64,000 nucleotides of DNA from Slackia piriformis YIT 12062 (GTDB lineage: Bacteria > Actinomycetota > Coriobacteriia > Coriobacteriales > Eggerthellaceae). Positions 58,329 through 64,000 of this stretch are shown one piece after another. How positions within the stretch are numbered: position 1 is the stretch's first letter; each line of letters begins with the position of its first letter. A model generated the notes under the pieces. That model saw only the letters and a program-made list of their open reading frames with translations, did no database searches and was not told where the DNA came from. Where the stretch lies: assembly GCF_000296445.1 (NCBI RefSeq), contig NZ_JH815198.1, positions 436,501 through 500,500 of the forward strand, read 5' to 3'. Made by a program: the position numbers and the translations under genes.

Positions 58329-59255
58329 ATGGCAGATCTTTCCACTCTTGACGAGAAACTGCTCGAGCAGATTGCCGATTTGCACGGCATGCCGCGAGGC
58401 GCTTTCAATATCCGCAAGGACGGCCAGCTTGTCGAGCGCCATTCGAGCGCGAACATCACCATCGACTCGTTCACGGACAAGCAGGGCATCGAAATCACCA
58501 TCGCCCCTGGCACGAAGAACGAAACCGTTCATATTCCCGTCATCGTCACCAAGGCGGGACTGACCGACGTGGTCTATAACGATTTTCATATCGGAGACGA
58601 CGCCGATGTCACCATCATCGCAGGCTGCGGCATCCATAACACGAGCGACCAAAAGGCCGAGCATGACGGCATCCACAGCTTCTGGATCGGCAAGAACGCC
58701 CGTGTCCGCTACATGGAGAAGCACTACGGCGAAGGGGAGGGAACGGGCGAGCGCGTCTTGAACCCCACGACCAACGTGTACATGGACGAAGGGTCTCATT
58801 GCGAGATGGAGATGACCCAGCTCGGAGGCGTCTCCTCCACGATTCGCGACACCAACGCCGAGCTTGCAGCGGGCGCCAAGCTGGTCTTGACCGAGAAACT
58901 GCTCACCCACGGCGACCAGACGGCGACGTCCAACATGAACGTCTATCTGAAGGGTGACGATTCGAGCGTGCAGGTCATTTCTCGAAGCGTCGCTCAGGAC
59001 AATTCTGTCCAGATTTTCAACCCCTTGGTCGTCGGCGAGGCTGCATGTCGCGGCCACGTCCAGTGCGATGCCATCATCATGGGGTCCGCGAAGGTGAAGG
59101 CCATTCCTGGCATCGAGGCGGCAAGCGAAGACGCCCAGCTCATCCACGAGGCCGCCATCGGCAAGATCGCGGGAGACCAGATCGTGAAGCTTATGACGCT
59201 CGGCCTGACCGAAGAAGAGGCCGAAGCGGAGATTCTGGACGATTTCCTTTCGTAG
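58329..59255 (+). CDS. sufB: Short SufB/SufD-type Fe-S scaffold (SmsB-like)
   Basis: A 308-residue beta-helix protein, much shorter than canonical SufB (about 470). It shows the core stretches GEGTGERVLNPTTNVYMDEGS, TNAELAAGAKLVLTEKLLTHGD, VGEAACRGHVQCDAIIMG and the C-terminal HEAAIGKIAGDQIVKLMTLGLTEEEAEAEIL read in parts. It would homodimerise in place of the SufB-SufD pair. No cysteine desulfurase gene is in the window. ATG 58329 lies 22 nt after sufC. Confidence 0.88.
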   Translation: MADLSTLDEKLLEQIADLHGMPRGAFNIRKDGQLVERHSSANITIDSFTDKQGIEITIAPGTKNETVHIPVIVTKAGLTDVVYNDFHIGDDADVTIIAGCGIHNTSDQKAEHDGIHSFWIGKNARVRYMEKHYGEGEGTGERVLNPTTNVYMDEGSHCEMEMTQLGGVSSTIRDTNAELAAGAKLVLTEKLLTHGDQTATSNMNVYLKGDDSSVQVISRSVAQDNSVQIFNPLVVGEAACRGHVQCDAIIMGSAKVKAIPGIEAASEDAQLIHEAAIGKIAGDQIVKLMTLGLTEEEAEAEILDDFLS

Positions 59256-59330
59256 CGTCGTTCGCTTCGCACAAACAGAGCGCGCGAAGATGTTCAAAAC
59301 GCTTCGAGACGCTGTGAATCTTACAAGCAG

Positions 59331-59362
59331 GGCCCGCGGAATGCGGGCCTTGCCCGTATAAT
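59331..59362 (+). promoter_or_regulatory. Hairpin of sufCB followed by a TATAAT -10
   Basis: GGCCCGC (59331-59337) pairs with GCGGGCC (59343-59349) but lacks a T run. A consensus TATAAT follows at 59357-59362, without a good -35. It lies 59 nt before the small membrane protein gene. Confidence 0.4.
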
Positions 59363-59420
59363 GCATGAAAACGATGCCGCGCCGATCGCGACGGATTGAA
59401 TGAAGGACGGTGCATGCCGC

Positions 59421-59561
59421 ATGATGAAGCACGACGATTACCGTCGCCAGACGGAAGAAGACCTCGAAAGCGTTCCTCCGATGAGCACGACCCAAAAGGT
59501 CATTATTGCAATCGCTGCCATCGGGGTTGCTGTGGGCATTGCGTATTTTGTACTTTCGTAA
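59421..59561 (+). CDS. Small single-pass membrane protein, 46 residues
   Basis: It reads MMKHDDYRRQTEEDLESVPP, then a short polar hinge and one hydrophobic helix (KVIIAIAAIGVAVGIAYFVLS) ending at the stop. The charge pattern and helix length are those of a tail-anchored membrane peptide. AAGGA lies at 59403-59407, somewhat far from ATG 59421. An overlapping frame from ATG 59414 is closer to that site but has no membrane or domain features. I do not recognise the family. Confidence 0.55.
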   Translation: MMKHDDYRRQTEEDLESVPPMSTTQKVIIAIAAIGVAVGIAYFVLS

Positions 59562-59645
59562 GCCGCTTCGCGGCAAACGTGCGTGCCCGGGTCGATTCCT
59601 GGGTTGGCGCAGGCTTGCGCGCGATTGATGAAAGGAAGGCGATAT

Positions 59646-60575
59646 ATGGCTAAGCACGCTAAGCGCGAAAGCGATTTGAACGAAGAGGAGCTCAATGATT
59701 CGATGGAGGGTGCCGACAAGGACGCTTCCTCCGAGGACCAAGGCCTTGGTTTCGGGAAAAAAGACGATCGCGAGGAGATGCCGGCACACCATGTGAAATC
59801 CCGAAGGATGCGCACGGCTTTGATTGTAGTGTCGGTCGCGCTTGTCCTTCTGATGGCGGCTCTTGGCTATTTCGCATGGATGCTTATCGGCGAAGCGCGC
59901 GACGTCGCCTATCAAAGCACGATTCAGTCGAGCCAGAATTCCAAAGACTCCGCCTCCACGCTCGATGCGGGAAGCACGTCGGCCGACCGCAAGGAAACGC
60001 CCGAGCTTGTCGGGCTGATTGGGAAAACGGAAGATGAAGCCGTCGCTCTCATCGGCCGTGGCGCGACTGAAACGAGCTCTTCAGAGATCACCGAGGAAAC
60101 GGGCGAAGGAGACGAGAAGACCACGGAGGTCGTCGGCCGCAATGTGACGTTGGCGCTGACCGACGAGACGAGCGACTCCAAGGGCAATACGCCGTCGGTG
60201 TATCTGACGCTCGACAAGGAGGGCGTGATTACCGAGGCCGGATACTCGGCATCGGTCGGCTCTCTCGGGTACGGGGAAGTGAGCTTCGTCGATGCGGTTC
60301 AGACCGAGCATTTGGTCGAAAACCTGGTGAGCATGGCCGGCGTGCCGACCGAAGAAGGCGCTGTCGAGATGCCTTCTCCCGAAAGCTATCGCAGCTACGC
60401 CGACGATGGAAAGACGATTGCCCAGGAGATGTACACATTCGAGGGGACCGGCGAGGCCGACGGGGCGTCGTATGCCTGGTCGTGCAAGCTCAGCTACGAT
60501 TATTCGGCCGCGAATGTTTCGGGTAATCTTGCCGATACGATTCGTCAGGTGTATCTGTACGTCAAGAGCGCTTAG
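59646..60575 (+). CDS. Single-pass membrane protein with extracytoplasmic domain, unknown function
   Basis: A 309-residue protein. An acidic cytoplasmic N-terminus of about 60 residues precedes one helix (ALIVVSVALVLLMAALGYFAWML). The outer part has a Ser/Thr-rich linker and a domain that starts ELVGLIGKTEDEAVALIGRG, faintly PASTA-like (LVGxxxxxA). The C-terminal 100 residues (YTFEGTGEADGASYAWSCKLSYDY) match nothing I recognise. GAAAGGAAGG precedes ATG 59646. It follows the 46-residue membrane protein by 84 nt and may share its mRNA. Confidence 0.72.
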   Translation: MAKHAKRESDLNEEELNDSMEGADKDASSEDQGLGFGKKDDREEMPAHHVKSRRMRTALIVVSVALVLLMAALGYFAWMLIGEARDVAYQSTIQSSQNSKDSASTLDAGSTSADRKETPELVGLIGKTEDEAVALIGRGATETSSSEITEETGEGDEKTTEVVGRNVTLALTDETSDSKGNTPSVYLTLDKEGVITEAGYSASVGSLGYGEVSFVDAVQTEHLVENLVSMAGVPTEEGAVEMPSPESYRSYADDGKTIAQEMYTFEGTGEADGASYAWSCKLSYDYSAANVSGNLADTIRQVYLYVKSA

Positions 60576-60654
60576 CGCCTGTTGTTCGCGAGCGAAGCGA
60601 ATACAATTGAAAAACGTCCTACGGCGCGCATGAATCCGCCGCAGGAAAGGGTCA

Positions 60655-60686
60655 GCAAACGAGGGGCTTTCGAGCCCCTCGTTTGC
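60655..60686 (+). terminator. 14-bp hairpin with TTCG loop, no T tract
   Basis: 60655-60668 pairs perfectly with 60673-60686. The stem is very stable but GTCTGG follows, so it may end transcription inefficiently or protect the mRNA end. Confidence 0.5.
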
Positions 60687-60722
60687 GTCTGGCAAAGCTT
60701 TGCCATATTCGTGTAATAATGC

Positions 60723-60751
60723 TTCGCTTTAGCACTCTACTATGCTAAAGT
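60723..60751 (+). promoter_or_regulatory. Promoter and 8-8-8 palindrome before the his operon
   Basis: CTTTAGCA (60727-60734) and TGCTAAAG (60743-60750) are exact inverted repeats spaced by 8 nt. The right half is also the extended -10 TGCTAAAGT (60743-60751), identical to that of rpsL; TTCGCT (60723-60728) is a weak -35. Binding of a regulator would cover the promoter, making a histidine-responsive operator plausible. Confidence 0.5.
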
Positions 60752-60829
60752 ACATTCTGGAAGTAATCGCGCGGGAATCGTCTGTGCTTTTCCGCCATTG
60801 GAGTCGATACATCAGGAGGTGCGGCCGAA

Positions 60830-62452
60830 GTGAAACCGGTTACCCCGCGGGGATTCAGGGACATCATGCCCGAGGAGGCGTTGAAACGCGAACGCATAAC
60901 GCGCGCAGTGAGCGATGTGCTTGCCGTTCACGGATATCTGCCTGTGGAAACGCCTCTTCTCGAAGACCGGCGTTCGCTCGAACGCGCCTCCAGCGTCGAC
61001 GACACTCCGTTTCAGCTCTTTGACGCGGACGGCAGGCTTCTTATGGTGCGAAGCGACTTGACCATGCCAATCGCCCGTCTTGCCGCGACGCGTCTCGAGC
61101 ATGCGGCCGCTCCGTTCAGGCTGCGCTATGCTGCCCCTATCGTGCGCGAGCAGGCTCAGTTCATGGGTCGTTCCAGGCAGTTCACCCAGCTTGGTGCCGA
61201 GCTCATCGGCGATGCCGGGGCTTCTGCCGACATCGAGGTCGTATCTCTCGCCGCCGAAGCCCTCGATGCCGCGGGCGTGTCGAAATGGCGTATTGCCTGC
61301 GGCAGCGTCCGCCCCATGAAAGAACTCCTCGATGCATGCGGCCTTAAGGAGGACGACCGTGCGGCAGTGTTGGGCTGCATACACGGGTCCGACTTCGTCG
61401 ACCTCGATGAACTTGTGCAGACCCTCGAAGTGTCCGAGGACGCTCGCCGCGCCCTTTGCGGGCTTGCCCGCGTATGCGGAGGCGCGGAGGCTATCGAGCA
61501 GGTTCGCGAACTGCTCGCTCCGTGCGGGGTGGACACCTCGTGCGTCGACGAGCTGGAGAAGCTCTTCGCAGCGGCTCGTGCGCTGCGATTCGGGGACCGG
61601 CTCGTGATCGACTTCTCGATCATGAATTCTTTCGATTACTACACGGGCTTGGTGTTTAGCATATATGCCGACGGCGTGTTCTTTCCTCTCGGATCGGGCG
61701 GTCGATACGACGATGCCTTTTCACGCCTGGGGGAGAAAGACATGCCTGCGGCGGGCTTCGCCTTGTCTCTCGAGCAGATTGAAGAGGCGCTCGCGTACGC
61801 CCCCCAGCAGCGCCCTTTGCGCATTGCGGTTCCCAAAGGCTCGCTTTTCAACGACACGGTCGATGCCCTGGGAAAGGCCGGCTTCGATGTAGAGGCCTTG
61901 CGCAATCCGGGTCGCAAGCTGGTCGTTCACGCCGAAGGGGTCGATTACGTGATCGTTCGCCCCACCGACGCCCCCGCGTTCGTCGCTTCAGGCGGCGCCG
62001 ATTGCGGCATATGCGGTCGCGATTCTTTGATCGAGGCGAACCTCGACCTCGTTCAGATGGCCGATTTAGGCTATGGCCGCTGCCGCTTCGTGGTGGCCGA
62101 GCCGCGTACGGCGAAAGGCAAGGCCCAGGCCCGCTATGCCAGCCATGGGAGCATTCGTGTGACGACGAAGTATCCTCGCATCACCCAGGCGTATTATGAC
62201 CGCATAGGACAGCAGGTCGATATCGTCACCCTCCACGGCAATATCGAGCTCGGCCCCATGGTGGGCATGGCCGACCGCATCGTCGACATCACGGCCACGG
62301 GCACGACGCTCAGGGAAAACGATCTCGTTGTTGTCGACGACGTCATCGAATGCAGTGCAAGATTTTTCGCAAGCCCCGTCGGTTTGCGTTGCGACGAAAG
62401 GGTGCGCCAGCTCGCAGACGCGCTGGCCGCTTCGAGAAAGGTATGTTCATGA
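60830..62452 (+). CDS. hisZG: Fused ATP phosphoribosyltransferase: HisZ regulatory + HisG catalytic domains
   Basis: One 540-residue chain. Residues 1-325 are HisZ, a paralogue of histidyl-tRNA synthetase: TPRGFRDIMPEEA, RSDLTMPIARLAATR, REQAQFMGRSRQFTQLGAEL and the GLVFSIYADG strand. Residues about 329-540 are short-form HisG: RIAVPKGSLFNDTVDALGKAG, VIVRPTDAPAFVASGGADCGICG and the PRPP loop DITATGTTLREN. It performs the first step of histidine synthesis, joining ATP and PRPP. Short HisG always needs HisZ, usually encoded separately. GTG 60830 has AGGAGGTGC upstream. The stop overlaps hisD by 4 nt. Confidence 0.94.
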   Translation: MKPVTPRGFRDIMPEEALKRERITRAVSDVLAVHGYLPVETPLLEDRRSLERASSVDDTPFQLFDADGRLLMVRSDLTMPIARLAATRLEHAAAPFRLRYAAPIVREQAQFMGRSRQFTQLGAELIGDAGASADIEVVSLAAEALDAAGVSKWRIACGSVRPMKELLDACGLKEDDRAAVLGCIHGSDFVDLDELVQTLEVSEDARRALCGLARVCGGAEAIEQVRELLAPCGVDTSCVDELEKLFAAARALRFGDRLVIDFSIMNSFDYYTGLVFSIYADGVFFPLGSGGRYDDAFSRLGEKDMPAAGFALSLEQIEEALAYAPQQRPLRIAVPKGSLFNDTVDALGKAGFDVEALRNPGRKLVVHAEGVDYVIVRPTDAPAFVASGGADCGICGRDSLIEANLDLVQMADLGYGRCRFVVAEPRTAKGKAQARYASHGSIRVTTKYPRITQAYYDRIGQQVDIVTLHGNIELGPMVGMADRIVDITATGTTLRENDLVVVDDVIECSARFFASPVGLRCDERVRQLADALAASRKVCS

Positions 62453-63828
62453 ACACGATCGTATTGTCCGAAGGCCAGCGTCTTGCCTCTTCTCAGCTTC
62501 CGCGCCAGGGCGTGCTTCCTGCCTCCATCACGGAATCGGCACAGGCCATCATCGCCGAGGTGCAGGAGCGCGAAGACGACGCGTTGCGCGATTTCTGCCT
62601 GAAATTCGACGGAGTCGTCCCGGAAAGCTTCTCCGTCGACTCTGACACCATGGATAAGGCGCTCGAATGCGTCGACCCCGCATTTCTGGATGCGTTGGAA
62701 AAAGCCGCCGACCAGATTCGCGATTTCCACGAGCGAGAGCTTGCCCAGTCGTGGTTCACCGCTCGCGAAGATGGCACTATCCTCGGCGTGAAGGTGACCC
62801 CCGTTCCTTCGGCAGGCATTTACGTTCCCGGCGGACGGGCGCAGTATCCGTCTACGGTTCTCATGAATGCCGTTCCTGCGAAAGTTGCCGGCGTAAAACG
62901 CATCGTGATGGTCACGCCTCCGCAGAAAGACGGAGGAATCTCCCCCTATACGCTCGCCGCCGCGAAGGTCGCGGGCGTCGATGAGATATACGCGGTCGGA
63001 GGAGCCCAAGCCATCGCCGCCTTGGCGTACGGAACGCAGTCCATTCCCCGCGTCGCCAAGATAACCGGCCCGGGCAATGCCTACGTCGCGGCGGCGAAGC
63101 GTCTTGTCTCCGGAGACGCCGGCATCGATATGGTCGCGGGTCCGAGCGAGGTGTGCGTGCTCGTGGATTCTTCGGCCGACGCAACCGTTGTGGCGGCCGA
63201 TCTGATGGCCCAGGCAGAACATGACCCCTTGGCCGCATGTTACCTGGTGACGTGCGACCCCAACTTTGCGAAAAAGGTCCAGGAGCGCATCGAGGTGCTC
63301 GTCGCCGCGAGCCCGCGTGCCGCCATCACCAAAGAGTCGCTCGATACCCAGGGAGTGGTGGTTGTCGCCTCCGATATGGACGCCGCGATCGATGCGGTCA
63401 ACGTCATCGCCCCCGAGCACCTGGAGCTGCACTGCGAAAACGCCATGGGCCTTCTGGGAAAGATCGAAAACGCGGGCGCCATCTTCGTCGGTCCGTGGAG
63501 CTCGGAGCCGCTCGGGGATTACGTGGCGGGCCCGAACCATACGCTTCCCACGGGCGGCACGGCGCTTTTCTCCAATCCCTTGTCGGTGGAGGATTTCGTC
63601 AAGCGCTCGTCGGTCGTGTGCTATACGCCCGAAGGCCTTTCCTCGGACGGTCCGGCGGCTCAGACGCTTGCACAGGCGGAGGGTCTGTGGGCCCATGCCC
63701 TTTCGGTGGGCCTGCGTCGCAAGCTTATCGAAGAGGGGCTTGACGGCTACGATGGGGCAGACCTCGGCGACATCGGATCGATAGCCTGGCCCGAGAAGCT
63801 TGCCGCCCCTCGTTTTTTGGAGATGTAG
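62449..63828 (+). CDS. hisD: Histidinol dehydrogenase
   Basis: A 459-residue zinc enzyme oxidising histidinol to histidine in two NAD-dependent steps. Typical stretches are PSAGIYVPGGRAQYPS, KITGPGNAYVAAAKR, DMVAGPSEVCVL, AQAEHDPLA and APEHLEL; the later histidine is in GPNHTLPTGG. The start ATG 62449 overlaps the hisZG stop as ATGA, with AGAAAGG upstream. Confidence 0.96.
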   Translation: MNTIVLSEGQRLASSQLPRQGVLPASITESAQAIIAEVQEREDDALRDFCLKFDGVVPESFSVDSDTMDKALECVDPAFLDALEKAADQIRDFHERELAQSWFTAREDGTILGVKVTPVPSAGIYVPGGRAQYPSTVLMNAVPAKVAGVKRIVMVTPPQKDGGISPYTLAAAKVAGVDEIYAVGGAQAIAALAYGTQSIPRVAKITGPGNAYVAAAKRLVSGDAGIDMVAGPSEVCVLVDSSADATVVAADLMAQAEHDPLAACYLVTCDPNFAKKVQERIEVLVAASPRAAITKESLDTQGVVVVASDMDAAIDAVNVIAPEHLELHCENAMGLLGKIENAGAIFVGPWSSEPLGDYVAGPNHTLPTGGTALFSNPLSVEDFVKRSSVVCYTPEGLSSDGPAAQTLAQAEGLWAHALSVGLRRKLIEEGLDGYDGADLGDIGSIAWPEKLAAPRFLEM

Positions 63829-63834
63829 AGAACC

Positions 63835-64000
63835 ATGCCAGCACAGAATGCAATGCGTATGCGCGACGACCTCGTCGACCTCGAGCCTTACGATCCCGGC
63901 GCCTGCGTTCAGGAAGTCATCCTTTCTGCGAACGAAAACCCTTTCGGCGTTCCTCGCGCATTGCGCGAAGCCATGAACGAAGCGGTGGCGCAATCGGCGT
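63835..64000 (+). CDS. hisC: Histidinol-phosphate aminotransferase, N-terminal part (cut by window edge)
   Basis: The first 55 codons are visible. It starts 6 nt after hisD and contains VILSANENPFGVPRALREAM, the LxxNENPxGP-type start of HisC. A PLP-dependent aminotransferase for imidazole-acetol phosphate is expected. The rest of the gene is outside the window. Confidence 0.88.
   Translation, partial: MPAQNAMRMRDDLVDLEPYDPGACVQEVILSANENPFGVPRALREAMNEAVAQSA

Noticed and set aside
59414-59653. Overlapping 80-codon frame in the small-protein region
   Set aside because: It is better spaced from AAGGA but encodes an Arg/Cys-rich sequence without features, whereas the 59421 frame gives a clean membrane helix and a stop before the next gene.

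Overview
The window is 64 kb of GC-rich, gene-dense bacterial chromosome. It has short intergenic gaps, many 1-14 nt gene overlaps, AAGGAG-type ribosome binding sites and frequent GTG/TTG starts. The gene content points to an anaerobic actinobacterium, most likely class Coriobacteriia (Eggerthellales-like): class III glutamine synthetase, class I two-subunit fumarase, a two-gene SufCB locus, iron-sulfur L-serine dehydratase, radical SAM enzymes and Tat-type lipoprotein binding proteins. The assignment is an inference from content; no rRNA gene is present. I see no insertion sequence, prophage, CRISPR array or replication origin.

Left part (1-12 kb): the edge of an L-serine dehydratase gene (minus strand), Mn-dependent pyrophosphatase, proC, a membrane-anchored C39-like peptidase, a dicarboxylate-type symporter and a universal stress protein. 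Then comes a ribosomal block rpsL-rpsG-fusA-rpsJ-rplC-rplD-rplW behind a TTGACA-17-TAAAGT promoter. That block lacks tuf and stops at a strong double terminator after rplW, before any rplB.

12-22 kb: a Dpp/Opp-like ABC importer (Tat lipoprotein binding protein, permease, a permease-ATPase fusion, ATPase) with an SGNH hydrolase gene inserted. It is followed by a nanA-nanK-nanE set with its own promoter. Together they read best as a sialic-acid uptake and catabolism locus, although peptide uptake is not excluded. 22-30 kb: a nucleotidyltransferase-acetyltransferase fusion, two-subunit fumarase, and tmk-holB-ricT, then pncB.

30-40 kb: a minus-strand operon glnN-pyrG-purF-purC (glutamine synthesis plus glutamine users) diverges from a plus-strand three-gene split glutamate synthase. 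40-50 kb: two DegV proteins, a PflX-like radical SAM protein, a zinc-ribbon protein next to a eukaryotic-like kinase, then thrC-thrB (minus) facing lysC-asd (plus) and tRNA-Thr(UGU).

50-64 kb: a HAD phosphatase, a small membrane protein, and a radical-SAM / DNA-metabolism gene pair. The pair's promoter lies inside a perfect 21-bp inverted repeat, each arm of which is a near-match to a LexA (SOS) box; this is the most interesting regulatory signal in the window. Next come a membrane glycosyltransferase, comF, a structured and probably non-coding RNA region, an amino-acid-type binding lipoprotein, a minimal sufC-sufB pair, two small or hypothetical membrane proteins, and a histidine operon that opens with a HisZ-HisG fusion, continues with hisD and is cut by the window edge in hisC.
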